Counted from the stretch's first letter, positions 51,891 to 60,461 are shown. The stretch: 64,000 nt of DNA from an uncultured Clostridia bacterium (GCA_946061515.1 CAMGRL010000002.1:34847-98846), one strand, 5' to 3'. The notes: generated by a model from the sequence alone, not told the origin. Program-made: numbers and translations.

Positions 51891-52049
51891 TATGCCTCTG
51901 TCCTTCAGCAGAACAGGAGCTATTTCGCAAGATGCGCTAAAAGAAAGCAAAAACACAAAATAGTTTGCAACACGGCTGCGCTGTATTGCGTTACGCAAGT
52001 ACGCCTATTGACGAGCGCGAAAAGAAATTCTAAAATAATGTCATAAGCT

Positions 52050-52072
52050 CAGATGGCGGCGCGCACCATCTG
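52050..52072 (+). promoter_or_regulatory. Small inverted repeat before the Lrp-type gene
   Basis: CAGATGG (52050-52056) and CCATCTG (52066-52072) form a 7-bp inverted repeat 23 bases before the Lrp start. It may be an autoregulatory operator or a weak hairpin. Confidence 0.35.
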
Positions 52073-52094
52073 AAAAAGGCGGAGGTGGAACTGT

Positions 52095-52619
52095 ATGTGG
52101 ATCGACGGCATTGATGAAAAGGACAATCAGATCATCGCCCTGCTCCGTGAGGACGGCAGAATGTCTTACAGCGACATCAGCCATCGGATCGGACTGTCCA
52201 GAACCGCGGTAAAAAACCGAATCTCCGCTTTGGAAAAGGCCGGGATCATCTGCGGTTATCGCGCCGTGGTCGCACTGCAGCCGTCTCCCCAGGCAATGAC
52301 TTTTGTGGTAAACATCGAAACCGAACCGGGGCATTTTGAGGAAGTCCGGGATGCGCTGACGGAAGAAGAGCAGGCCATCACCGTGGTGCAGACCACCGGG
52401 CGCTGTCACTTAATGGCCGTCTGCATCGCCGCTGACCGGCAGGATCTGCGGGATTTTCTGAACCGAATGTACAAAAAGGTCCCCGGAATATTGGGCATAA
52501 ACGCCAATACGGTGATCGACGTTGCCAAAGGATCATTGCTGCCCGACAATACGTTGATTGAGGTGCGTGCAAATGACGAAAAACGAACTGGTGCAGAAAT
52601 TAGCGCAAAGAACCAATGA
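52095..52619 (+). CDS. Lrp/AsnC family regulator
   Basis: A 174-residue feast/famine regulator. The N-terminal winged HTH is IDEKDNQIIALLREDGRMSYSDISHRIGLSRTAVKNRISALEKAGII; the RAM ligand-binding domain follows (FVVNIETEPGHFEEVRDALT, VVQTTGRCHLMAVCIAAD). GGAGGTGGAA precedes ATG 52095. It overlaps the alpha-CTD-like gene by 47 bases, and they lie in one operon with the DUF1810-like gene. Confidence 0.9.
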   Translation: MWIDGIDEKDNQIIALLREDGRMSYSDISHRIGLSRTAVKNRISALEKAGIICGYRAVVALQPSPQAMTFVVNIETEPGHFEEVRDALTEEEQAITVVQTTGRCHLMAVCIAADRQDLRDFLNRMYKKVPGILGINANTVIDVAKGSLLPDNTLIEVRANDEKRTGAEISAKNQ

Positions 52620-52947
52620 ATGCGGCTTGATCCCGGCAATACATGAGTTGATTGGAAACAACGTGGAGGTGGAAATCGGCTTTTCTGCGGAGGCCTGCGC
52701 AATGGACATTGACGAGATCAATTTCTCCGTCCGGGCAATGAACGCCCTGCGCCGGGCCAAGATTTTCACCCTCGGCGATGTGATCAAGGCCCTCTCCGCC
52801 GAGGATTTAATCAAAATCCGGAATCTGGGGAAAAAGAGCCTGAATGAAATCAAAAGCAAAATGCTGAGCTTCGGTTTTGCGCAGTTAAGCCCCTCAGCCC
52901 AGCGGGCATTCTTTGAAGATTTGGTAAGCAAAAACAGCATCTGTTGA
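52573..52947 (+). CDS. Stand-alone RNA polymerase alpha-CTD-like protein
   Basis: A 124-residue protein whose second half (about 48-95) matches the alpha subunit C-terminal domain: INFSVRAMNALRRAKIFTLGDVIKAL and LIKIRNLGKKSLNEIKSKM. The usual assembly domain is absent. Such short proteins occur in clostridia with unknown roles; they may bind upstream promoter DNA or a regulator. ATG 52573 has GAGGTG seven bases before it, inside the Lrp gene. The coupling with an Lrp regulator suggests that the two work together. Confidence 0.82.
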   Translation: MTKNELVQKLAQRTNECGLIPAIHELIGNNVEVEIGFSAEACAMDIDEINFSVRAMNALRRAKIFTLGDVIKALSAEDLIKIRNLGKKSLNEIKSKMLSFGFAQLSPSAQRAFFEDLVSKNSIC

Positions 52948-52965
52948 GGAAGGAGCAGAAGCTAC

Positions 52966-53847
52966 ATGGGTTTATTTTCGAAAGCAGGGAAAAAACGAGC
53001 CGCCCCATTACAGCCTGCGCAGGAAGCCGGGAAGAGCCCGGAATCGCCGTACCTGACCCAAACGGTGGTGTTTGGAATGCACAGGGATCGCAGAGAGGGC
53101 GAAGATTCTTCTGTTTTCTTTGTGGATGAAGCCCGGCACATCCGGAAAAAGCTGGTGGATTCAAAGGGGGTTATTCGGCATTTCCCCGGCATTGTAAAAG
53201 AAGATTTCTGGGTCAAAGCCGTTTCGAAGCGTGCGCTGAGGCCGCAGATCCGGTTCCGCACCAGCTTTGAAAAGCGGGACGAGGGCTGGATCATGCTATG
53301 GCAGATCTGGCCGGACGGGCGATACTGGGCAGACAGCGACGGCTTTGGTATGGAAAACAATGAAGAGGTCACGCTCTATACCTTTGTAGACAGGGACGGA
53401 AATTTTACCGGCCCCTTCCGGATCTATAAACTGGGGAACAGAGGCTATGCTCTGGACCGCTTTCACGGCTCGCACGGCAGTGCTCAGGCCGCTGCGCTCA
53501 ATGCGCTCAAAGAAGGGACTCCCCGCAGTTTTATACGCGGCGATCTTTTCCCGCAGCTTTGGGGCCAGCCCGCGAAGTATGTGGGAGATCGGTTTTACCT
53601 GCTCCGGAATCGGGAAGAAGCCCTCGCCTACTGGAACGATCCTGTCCTGTCCCGAGATCTGCTTATCCTGTCCGAAGCGCTCCTTGACTGCGACATGGCC
53701 CATTGGTGCGTGGACAGTCAGCGCGTTCAACGCTGCATGACCCTGTTTTATCTGGTCAGCAGGGAGTCGGTTTTCAGGCAGGTGCTGGACAAGTTTTTCG
53801 ACGGTCAGCTGGATGATGACACCGTAAAGCGGTTGGAGCAAGAATAA
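52966..53847 (+). CDS. Protein of unknown function with DUF1810-like C-terminal part
   Basis: About 293 residues. The last ~75 residues (AYWNDPVLSRDLLILSEALLDCD through MTLFYLVSRESVFRQVLDKFFDGQLDDDTVKRL) resemble the end of DUF1810 proteins, which carry similar HPVLG and SSMTLF and VL-KYF-G-D--T motifs. The first ~200 residues match no family I recognise; they contain many aromatic residues and strands. GGAAGGAG precedes ATG 52966. It is the third gene after the Lrp and alpha-CTD genes. Confidence 0.62.
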   Translation: MGLFSKAGKKRAAPLQPAQEAGKSPESPYLTQTVVFGMHRDRREGEDSSVFFVDEARHIRKKLVDSKGVIRHFPGIVKEDFWVKAVSKRALRPQIRFRTSFEKRDEGWIMLWQIWPDGRYWADSDGFGMENNEEVTLYTFVDRDGNFTGPFRIYKLGNRGYALDRFHGSHGSAQAAALNALKEGTPRSFIRGDLFPQLWGQPAKYVGDRFYLLRNREEALAYWNDPVLSRDLLILSEALLDCDMAHWCVDSQRVQRCMTLFYLVSRESVFRQVLDKFFDGQLDDDTVKRLEQE

Positions 53848-53928
53848 AGGTTATTTGGCAATGCGCTCATGTTCTTGACTTCGCGCCTGTTCCGGCAAGA
53901 ATATCCGACCACAGGGCAGCCGATGAAG

Positions 53929-53968
53929 CCCCAAATCCTGCGCCGCATAAACAATGAATAAGCGCCCG
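53929..53968 (+). repeat. 40-bp direct repeat, left copy
   Basis: It starts CCCCAAATCCTGCGCCGCAT and matches the copy at 56484-56523 at 38 of 40 positions. Both copies encode PQILRRIN(N/K)E followed by a stop. The two copies enclose 2.5 kb with the nuclease and 5'-nucleotidase genes, as expected of attachment sites or of a duplicated insertion target. Confidence 0.75.
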
Positions 53969-54147
53969 CTTGCATAGCTGTATTGTTTCGTAAAATCACC
54001 CTGCATTATTCCGACAGAATGGATAATGTTCCGAAATCGGGAAATTCCTCTGCCTACTGTCAGACACAGCGGCGAATGGTTCAATACTGCCAAAAGCCTT
54101 TTGATCAGAGCCAGACAGAATCGAAAACTGCGAGAAAGAGTAAAAGA

Positions 54148-54186
54148 ACCACCGACAAGCGTACTTGTTGTATCCTTGTCGGTGGT
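54148..54186 (+). terminator. Hairpin upstream of the nuclease gene end
   Basis: ACCACCGACAAG pairs with CTTGTCGGTGGT around a 15-base loop, followed by ATTTGATT. It lies 58 bases before the end of the convergent nuclease gene and may terminate transcripts entering from the left. Confidence 0.6.
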
Positions 54187-54243
54187 ATTTGATTATACAA
54201 ATAGTAACTAAAGCAAATCGTCCTGTACAAATCTTCTGGGCTA

Positions 54244-55182
54244 TTACATTAAGTGGTTTAGGGCTTCTTCCAGTTGACCGCGATCAATAGATATCATTTT
54301 GATTGTAGGCTGTCCATAGTCAGCATAATAAACTACCATGTTGGATAAGAAATTGGCTTTGCAATTGATGGCCTCTCGTTTCATTTCAAGTTCGTCTGTT
54401 GATTTGCTTAACCACATTTTTAGAATATTCTCTGGTAATTGGAATAAATACTCTTCTCTGTCTGACCTTAGAATCCATGGTTCTTTGGGATGTTTCCAAT
54501 GCAAAGAATAGTTTTGACCAAAGTGGACACATTCATCTTTTGTGTGATATAAAAACAGCATTTGTCCAGAATTTGTGATTGCCACCGCCATGCGTTGTCC
54601 GATTTTATCCACCAAGTAATTTAATCGGTTCGCAGAATCAATAGTGTCAAAATTTACTCTTCGATAACTGAAATTATGGTGATCATATCCAATGGCCTCA
54701 CAAAAATCATTCCAAAACGGGAGCTTATTGAACTCGATTAAGGGGATTCGATATGTAGCAGCGAACTTTTGCGCCGGTGTAGTAAATCCTGCTAATGCTG
54801 CAATAGCAACCTGATAGGAATAGCGATCAAAAAGCGGAGGGACGGCTCGACGATTTTGTTGGCGTCGGGCTGCTAATTCGTCCAGATCAACAATGTTGAA
54901 GTTGTTTATATCTTCACGTAACCCCAGAACACTCCTGACCGTATTCAAGCCAATTTTTCTTCGATAATCTTTGCATTCTATGAGAAGTCTCGTTTTTGAA
55001 TAAAATGGTGTTTGGACAGGCGGTTCCAGTAACACATCCGCATTATGGGCTTCACCTAACCCCTGGATCATTTGGCCGGGTGGGCCATCAAAAACATACA
55101 AGCCATCAGATACTATTTCGGAAAAACCAATATTAACAAGAATACGCTTAACTAGAAATTCAAATGCTTTTCCAGGCCCCAT
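54244..55182 (-). CDS. PD-(D/E)XK-like restriction/defence nuclease
   Basis: A 312-residue protein. The N-terminal part has GKAFEFLVKRILVNIGFSEI, then HNADVLLEPP and RLLIECKDYRRKIGLNTVRSV, which together fit a PD-(D/E)XK (Mrr-like) endonuclease core: an early glutamate, aspartate in ADVLL and the ECK motif. The remaining 200 residues match no family I know and may recognise DNA or a partner. It is a plausible stand-alone defence nuclease. GGGGGAAAAACT lies before ATG 55182. It is in the island bounded by the 40-bp direct repeats. Confidence 0.7.
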   Translation of the reverse strand: MGPGKAFEFLVKRILVNIGFSEIVSDGLYVFDGPPGQMIQGLGEAHNADVLLEPPVQTPFYSKTRLLIECKDYRRKIGLNTVRSVLGLREDINNFNIVDLDELAARRQQNRRAVPPLFDRYSYQVAIAALAGFTTPAQKFAATYRIPLIEFNKLPFWNDFCEAIGYDHHNFSYRRVNFDTIDSANRLNYLVDKIGQRMAVAITNSGQMLFLYHTKDECVHFGQNYSLHWKHPKEPWILRSDREEYLFQLPENILKMWLSKSTDELEMKREAINCKANFLSNMVVYYADYGQPTIKMISIDRGQLEEALNHLM

Positions 55183-55457
55183 AGTTTTTCCCCCAATCGA
55201 AGGCTCAAAACGCCAAAAATAGTTTTGGGTGTTTTATCTCAAAGATTTTGTGATATGACCATTATAGAATATTTTATTTATTTTCAATTGCATTAGGTGA
55301 AAGGTATATCCTAGCACTGGTCCAATAGCGAAAAGTGAATCTCGTCTTCATGCTGACGAATGCTGGAGTAAACAAATAACAATGCCCTCGGGAGCATAGC
55401 TTCTGAGCGCATTGTCTTGCATGTGCAAATGAAGTAGTTTGAAAAATTCTCTGAAGC

Positions 55458-56375
55458 TCAGTCCTCAGGGTTATCTCCCTCGCGATAAGGGACGACTGCA
55501 GCTGGAACTACTTCAGAAGCCGGGTCTGCATGAACATGCTGATCATCGAAGAAAATATGAGCACCGAAAGCAGAGAGTACATCTGTTTTGCTGACACCGC
55601 CAAGGAAAAACGCTTCATCTATACGTACTCCCCATTTGCGAAGTGTTTTGACTGCTCGTTCATGTGCCGGTGCGTTTCTGGATGTAACTAAGGCTGTCCG
55701 GATTGGTGCCTTGTCCTTGTCCGTAAAAAGGGACTGAATATGAGCAAGCGTCAACAAGAAGTTTGCAAATGGACCCTTCTGCAGAGGGATATCTGCTTTG
55801 GATTGCTCGTTTTCCATGAAGGCCTGCATGCCTTTTCTCTTATATATTCTCTCTGACTCAGCGTCAAACAGAACCGCATCCCCATCAAACGCAATTCGTA
55901 TTTGCTCAATTTTTGCTCTTGGATCAGCACGCGGGTTACGAGGCAGTATCATACCTGCAGCTACATCGCTGTCGACAGCCTGTTTAACATCTTTTTCATT
56001 CGCTGAAAGGAACAAATCTGTTTTAAACGCTTTCAGATAAGGAGCAATCTCTGCACCTCCAGTCAAAGCTGCGCGGGTGATATCCAAGTCATAATCCTTG
56101 ATGGAATTAAATATTCTTAAACTTGTATTTGGACTGTTGCGAGACATAACAATTACTTCTACAAGGCGCTTGTCCTGAAGAGTATTCAAATTCAAAAAAG
56201 CCTTTACAAGTTGGAATGCAGGACCTTTCTGAAGTATATCATTCTCATGTTCAACCTGATACTTTTCGTACTCATCTACGCCGCACTCTTCGTAGATTTT
56301 GTTTTCTTCCTCAAGATTGAAAAGCGCACGAGAGCCTATCCCGATCACTAAAGGCTCAGTCAGATCATATGGCAT
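55458..56375 (-). CDS. Cytosolic 5'-nucleotidase family protein (PF06189 type)
   Basis: A 305-residue protein resembling 5'-nucleotidase IA-type enzymes, of which bacterial members are known. It shows LVIGIGSRALFNLEEEN, EVIVMSRNSPNTSLRIFNSI, RIAFDGDAVLFDAESERIY and GGVSKTDVLSAFGAHIFFDDQHVH, typical of the HAD-like fold of this group. It would dephosphorylate nucleoside monophosphates in the cytoplasm. Nucleotidases beside nucleases are seen in some defence islands, but this is inference. A GGGGAG stretch lies 9 bases before ATG 56375. Confidence 0.82.
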   Translation of the reverse strand: MPYDLTEPLVIGIGSRALFNLEEENKIYEECGVDEYEKYQVEHENDILQKGPAFQLVKAFLNLNTLQDKRLVEVIVMSRNSPNTSLRIFNSIKDYDLDITRAALTGGAEIAPYLKAFKTDLFLSANEKDVKQAVDSDVAAGMILPRNPRADPRAKIEQIRIAFDGDAVLFDAESERIYKRKGMQAFMENEQSKADIPLQKGPFANFLLTLAHIQSLFTDKDKAPIRTALVTSRNAPAHERAVKTLRKWGVRIDEAFFLGGVSKTDVLSAFGAHIFFDDQHVHADPASEVVPAAVVPYREGDNPED

Positions 56376-56483
56376 AAGTACCCACTCCCCCCTACGGCTT
56401 GCAAAATTTTTTTACGCCGTGCATATCTTTCCTATGTTGAATTATACGCCTGCGGCCTATTAATTTCAATGGCCTCGACCCAT

Positions 56484-56523
56484 CCCCAAATCTTGCGCCG
56501 CATAAACAAAGAATAAGCGCCCG
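56484..56523 (+). repeat. 40-bp direct repeat, right copy
   Basis: It starts CCCCAAATCTTGCGCCGCAT and carries the motif variant CATAAACAAAGAATAAG. It is the partner of the copy at 53929-53968, in the same orientation. Confidence 0.75.
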
Positions 56524-56550
56524 GGAGCGATGCTCCGGGGCACCCACGCA

Positions 56551-56582
56551 AAATCGGGACGGCAATTCTGCCGCCCCGATTT
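56551..56582 (-). terminator. Terminator after the helicase gene
   Basis: AAATCGGGACGGCA pairs with TGCCGCCCCGATTT (one mismatch) around a 4-base loop, directly after the stop of the helicase gene on the minus strand, with T's following. Confidence 0.78.
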
Positions 56583-56590
56583 GCATTTTT

Positions 56591-58744
56591 TCAGCATTTC
56601 TCCAGCTTGGCCCGGAAGGAGATCCGCCGGGGCGTTTCCATGCCGTCGAACTGCACCACATGGGCCCCTTTATCCCTATCCACATCCAGAACCGTGCCGG
56701 CGCCGAACATGGCGTGCTTTACCCGCTGGCCGATGGGAAAGACCATGGCACTATCGTCTTCCGGAAGATACCGCTGGCTGTGCTCCACATACTCTCTGGT
56801 CTCCCGGATCAGCCCCTCCCGGGGCTTCTGGGTAAAGCTGAGGAGCTGCTGATCAATGTCCAGAAGAAACCGTGAAGGGTACCGGGGCGAGCCGTCGAAG
56901 TTTCGCCCGTCCGCTTCCGAAAGATACAGCCTTTTCTCCGCGCGGGTGAGGGCCACGAAGGCCAGCCGGCGCTCTTCCTCCATGCCCTGAATGGTCCGAA
57001 CTTTTCTGGAGGGGAAAATGCCTTCATTCATCCCGCACAGGAACACATGGGGAAACTCCAGACCCTTTGCCGCATGGATGGTCATGAGTCTGGCCTTGTC
57101 CCCCTGTTCCCCGGTATCACTGTTGGTAAACAGAGCCACATGTTTCAGATAGTGCTCCAGCGTACATTCCTCGCCGCAGCTTGTCTCATATTCATAGACG
57201 GACTGCTTCAGTTCGGCCAGATTGTCCAGCCGCTCCTGGCTGCCCTCTGTGCGGAGAACCGTTTCGTAGCCGCTTTCGTTCAGAATCGCGGCCAACACCT
57301 CGGAAACCGGCCTGTCCTCATATCCGGAGGCGTAGCGTTCGATCAGCGAGACAAACTGCTGCGCTTTTGTGCCCTTAAAGATGGGATCTTCCAGATTGTT
57401 CCGCAGGGCCTGGTACAAAGAGCAGCCCTGTTCGGCCGCGCATTCCTCCAGAAACGCCATCCGCCTTTTGCCAAGGTTTCGTTTCGGCACATTGGCGATG
57501 CGCCGGAAGGACAGATCATCCTGAAATACGATCATGCGCAGATAGGACAGCGCATCCTTGATCTCCATCCGGTTGAAAAACTGAACGCCGCTGTAAATGG
57601 TATACGGGACCTTTTCCTGCAGCAGAACTTCCTCCACCGCCCGGGTGACATAGTACGCGCGGTACAGGATCGTCATATCCCTATACGGCGTGCCGCTCTC
57701 GTGGAGCCGCTGCATCTCGGACACAATCCATTTTGCTTCGGCTTCCTGCGTCTGCGCAAAATGGCAGAGGACCTGCGGGCCGGAGGGCAGCGTTGGGATC
57801 AGCTCCTTTTTGATGCGGTGCCCGTTCTTGTCGATGAGCGAGTTGGCAACGGCCAGAATCTCCGGCGTGGAGCGGTAGTTCTGCATCATCATGATGGTCT
57901 TCACCTTCGGGAAGGCCTTGTCAAAATCCAGCAGGTATTTCACATTTGCTCCGCGCCAGGTGTAAATGGTCTGGTCCGGATCGCCCACGATAAACAGGTT
58001 TTTATGGTAGCCGCACAGGACCTCCATCAGCCGGTACTGAAGCTCATCGATGTCCTGAAACTCGTCGATCATGATATACTCCAGCCTCTGCTGCCACTTG
58101 AGCCGGATATCCACATTCTGTTCGAATATATAAAGGGAGAACTTGATGAGGTCGTTATAGTCCAGGCCAAAGCACTTTTTCTCCTGATAGAGATAGCCGT
58201 AGAAGATGATATCCGAAGCGCTCACGGCCTGATCGTATTTCTCCTTCAGGGTGTCCAGCGGCATGGTGATCATGTCCCGGTAGTACTCGGGTTCCTTGAA
58301 CAGCTTCCGGATCTCGATCATATCCCGGGCAGAGGAGAAGGTCATATCCCGCAGGCTCAGCCCCCGCTCATCATAGATGATCTGGAGCATGGCGTCGATA
58401 TCCGAATTATCCAGCACCAAAAAGCTCTTGGGATACTGAACGGCATGGCTGTCTTCCTGAAGAACAGAAACGCAGAAGCCGTGAAAGGTGTTGATATAGC
58501 CGGTGTCATTATCTCCGGTCAGGGCGTGGATCCGCTGGCGCATCTCATTTGCCGACTTGTTGGTAAAGGTGACGCAGAGGATATTGCCGGGCAGGATGCC
58601 CAGCTCATTTACCAGGAAGGCAAAGCGGTGGGAAAGGGCCCGGGTCTTGCCGGAGCCGGCGCCGGCAATCACGCGGATAAATCCTTCTGTCGCAGTAACC
58701 GCTTCCCGCTGGGCCGCATTCAGATTACTGAGCAGGTCTGTCAT
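56591..58744 (-). CDS. UvrD/PcrA-type superfamily 1 DNA helicase
   Basis: A 717-residue ATP-dependent 3'-5' helicase. Motif I is VIAGAGSGKTRALSHRFAFL, motif II EYIMIDEFQDIDELQY, motif III VGDPDQTIYTWRGA, motif IV region MMQNYRSTPEI, motif V RLMTIHAAKGLEFPHVFLCGMNEG and motif VI EEERRLAFVALTRAEKRLYLS. A C-terminal Tudor-like end (GQRVKHAMFGAGTVLDVDRDKGAHVVQFDG) resembles that of PcrA. It likely works in DNA repair or replication fork maintenance. Start ATG 58744 has GGAGG seven bases upstream. Confidence 0.95.
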   Translation of the reverse strand: MTDLLSNLNAAQREAVTATEGFIRVIAGAGSGKTRALSHRFAFLVNELGILPGNILCVTFTNKSANEMRQRIHALTGDNDTGYINTFHGFCVSVLQEDSHAVQYPKSFLVLDNSDIDAMLQIIYDERGLSLRDMTFSSARDMIEIRKLFKEPEYYRDMITMPLDTLKEKYDQAVSASDIIFYGYLYQEKKCFGLDYNDLIKFSLYIFEQNVDIRLKWQQRLEYIMIDEFQDIDELQYRLMEVLCGYHKNLFIVGDPDQTIYTWRGANVKYLLDFDKAFPKVKTIMMMQNYRSTPEILAVANSLIDKNGHRIKKELIPTLPSGPQVLCHFAQTQEAEAKWIVSEMQRLHESGTPYRDMTILYRAYYVTRAVEEVLLQEKVPYTIYSGVQFFNRMEIKDALSYLRMIVFQDDLSFRRIANVPKRNLGKRRMAFLEECAAEQGCSLYQALRNNLEDPIFKGTKAQQFVSLIERYASGYEDRPVSEVLAAILNESGYETVLRTEGSQERLDNLAELKQSVYEYETSCGEECTLEHYLKHVALFTNSDTGEQGDKARLMTIHAAKGLEFPHVFLCGMNEGIFPSRKVRTIQGMEEERRLAFVALTRAEKRLYLSEADGRNFDGSPRYPSRFLLDIDQQLLSFTQKPREGLIRETREYVEHSQRYLPEDDSAMVFPIGQRVKHAMFGAGTVLDVDRDKGAHVVQFDGMETPRRISFRAKLEKC

Positions 58745-58921
58745 GGTGCCGCCTCCTTTGAGCATTTGTTTCGTTCATTATATCACCAAAACGCAGGAAA
58801 GACAGCTCTTTTGACCATTTTCAGCAAATCGTTTCTGCTGTTTCTGCAAAAAACCTTATCGCTCTTTATCTGCTTTATATCCTCTGCTGTCCGCAAGCTA
58901 TATCCTGTAGTGTTATGGCGC

Positions 58922-59854
58922 TTACAGGTGGCGAAGATTCCTTCTGTATCGCCGAAGTTCTTCCTCGATGACTTCGGAGATAATCCTGTCCAGCGTCGCC
59001 AAAAGCTTTTCCTTATCTTCCGGCAGTTTGCCTCTGAGCTGAAAAGCGTTTGAGGCTCCCATGGCAGCAAAGTATGTGGAAATGTCCAGGTTTTCTACAA
59101 GGCTGCGAAGCTCCCGGTATTTTTCAATCTCACCTTCCTCCTCCCAATTTCCATTCTGAATCTCCTGATACAAATCGGATTCCGGATAGATCGTCAGCAT
59201 ATTCGGGCCGACCAGGAAAGGATGCAGCTGATTGAAAATTTCTGCGGAGGCTTTTGCCCCGTCTTCACCTCGGCCCTTACCGGAAATGCTGGTCAGATAG
59301 AAGAAGCCGTATTCGATACCAGCCTGCTCCAAGCGCCTGCACTGGGCCAGAATATCAAGGGAAGTATATCCCTTGCGCATGAAGGCAAGGGCCACATCAT
59401 CTCCGGTTTCCACGCCAATGGTCAGTCCATTGTAACCTGCCTGTCGAAGCTGGAGAAGCTCTTCATCTGTCTTATTGACTGAATCCGTAACGCGGGCAAA
59501 GCAGCCTATGGATTCGACGGAAGGCAGATACTGATGAATGAGTGATGCGATCTTAAGCAGCTTTCCTGTTTTAAGCACAAACGGATTTGCGCCGGTCAAA
59601 AAAACACGCCGGATCGGATCAGGGTCTTCTCCCTGAAGGCGCGTCAACATCCTGGAATAGGGATTTGTACGCAGCGTCCGTACTTCCAGCAGATCTCTTT
59701 CAATGTCCTCCATAGACGTCATTCTGAATTTGAAGGGCAGATCACTGTAAAGCGTACAAAATTTGCACTTATGATGGGTGCAGCCCGCTGTAACCTCCAG
59801 CAAAAGGGAATCTGCCTCATAAGGAGGACGCCAAATGGTTCCTGTGTAATGCAT
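58922..59854 (-). CDS. Radical SAM protein of unassigned family
   Basis: A 310-residue radical SAM protein. The cluster motif is CTHHKCKFCTLY, with a four-residue gap between the first two cysteines. FLTGANPFVLKTGKL and NGLTIGVETGDDVALAFMRKG are later parts of the barrel. The group is found in anaerobes as a stand-alone gene and I cannot assign a reaction. ATG 59854 has GAGGT seven bases upstream; the track starts 25 codons early. It is divergent from an HxlR regulator with a palindrome in between. Confidence 0.85.
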   Translation of the reverse strand: MHYTGTIWRPPYEADSLLLEVTAGCTHHKCKFCTLYSDLPFKFRMTSMEDIERDLLEVRTLRTNPYSRMLTRLQGEDPDPIRRVFLTGANPFVLKTGKLLKIASLIHQYLPSVESIGCFARVTDSVNKTDEELLQLRQAGYNGLTIGVETGDDVALAFMRKGYTSLDILAQCRRLEQAGIEYGFFYLTSISGKGRGEDGAKASAEIFNQLHPFLVGPNMLTIYPESDLYQEIQNGNWEEEGEIEKYRELRSLVENLDISTYFAAMGASNAFQLRGKLPEDKEKLLATLDRIISEVIEEELRRYRRNLRHL

Positions 59855-59952
59855 AATCCATACCTCATCTTGAAGAATTGTACGCAGGCAACGAGGCAAA
59901 CCTGCGCACGACGGCCTCGTTGGCATCATTATAGCAAATCACCGCAGGAATT

Positions 59953-59977
59953 AAAGTACTGTACTTTTTTGAAGTAC
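59953..59977. promoter_or_regulatory. Overlapping palindromes, likely HxlR operator
   Basis: AAAGTACTGTACTTT (59953-59967) and GTACTTTTTTGAAGTAC (59961-59977) share the middle GTACTT arm, giving three AAGTAC half-sites. They lie in the divergent promoter region between the radical SAM gene and the HxlR gene. Confidence 0.6.
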
Positions 59978-60030
59978 CTTTCAATTTGATGGGAAATAAG
60001 TTATGATGTTAAGGAATGGAGATGGGGAAA

Positions 60031-60369
60031 ATGAGAAAATCAGAATCCGCCGTGAATCGTTGCAAGACAATTTCTACCGTGCAGAAATTGCTGGGCGGAA
60101 AATATAAAATTGAGCTTCTTTGGTACATCGGTAAATGCGATATCCGGCGCTTCGGCCAGCTTCGCCGTCAGATTGGTGAAATAACGGAAAGTTCCCTTAC
60201 AAAGCAGCTTCGGGAGTTGGAAACAGATGGCTTTATCCTTCGCCACGACTTTTGTGAGGTGCCGCCGCGGGTGGAGTATACCCTGACGGAACTTGGGGAG
60301 AGCTTTTTATCCGTCCTCGATTGCATGAAAGCATGGGGCGACAAAAATCTTCACGATTTGCAGGGTTGA
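60031..60369 (+). CDS. HxlR family winged-helix regulator
   Basis: A 112-residue regulator of the HxlR type: LGGKYKIELLWYIGKCDIRRFGQLRRQIGEITESSLTKQLRELETDGFILR and the wing VPPRVEYTLTELG. Cys 13 and Cys 38 are candidate redox sensors. ATG 60031 has GGAG nine bases upstream. It probably controls itself and the divergent radical SAM gene through the AAGTAC palindromes. Confidence 0.88.
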   Translation: MRKSESAVNRCKTISTVQKLLGGKYKIELLWYIGKCDIRRFGQLRRQIGEITESSLTKQLRELETDGFILRHDFCEVPPRVEYTLTELGESFLSVLDCMKAWGDKNLHDLQG

Positions 60370-60381
60370 AATAGGCAAAGG

Positions 60382-60414
60382 AAAGCGCAGCTCCCGGTTG
60401 GAAGCTGCGCTTTT
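60382..60414 (+). terminator. Terminator after the HxlR gene
   Basis: AAAGCGCAGCT pairs with AGCTGCGCTTT, followed by TAACTTT. It lies 13 bases after the HxlR stop and before the convergent GNAT gene. Confidence 0.75.
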
Positions 60415-60461
60415 AACTTTAGCGCTGTCAGCCCTGTGTGTTGATGCAGACAAGCCGGAGC

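Larger units (their letters stand above)
53848..54243. other. Remnant region between the DUF1810-like gene and the nuclease island
   Basis: About 395 bases. Directly after the previous stop, an open frame without a start ends in PQILRRINNE, part of the 40-bp direct repeat at 53929-53968; it looks like the 3' tail of a lost gene. A short ORF (54026-54211) has no ribosome site or known family. A terminator-like hairpin follows at 54148-54186. Confidence 0.5.

Noticed and set aside
57047-59053. Plus-strand ORF of 668 residues
   Set aside because: Antisense to the UvrD-type helicase, whose motifs are all intact on the other strand.
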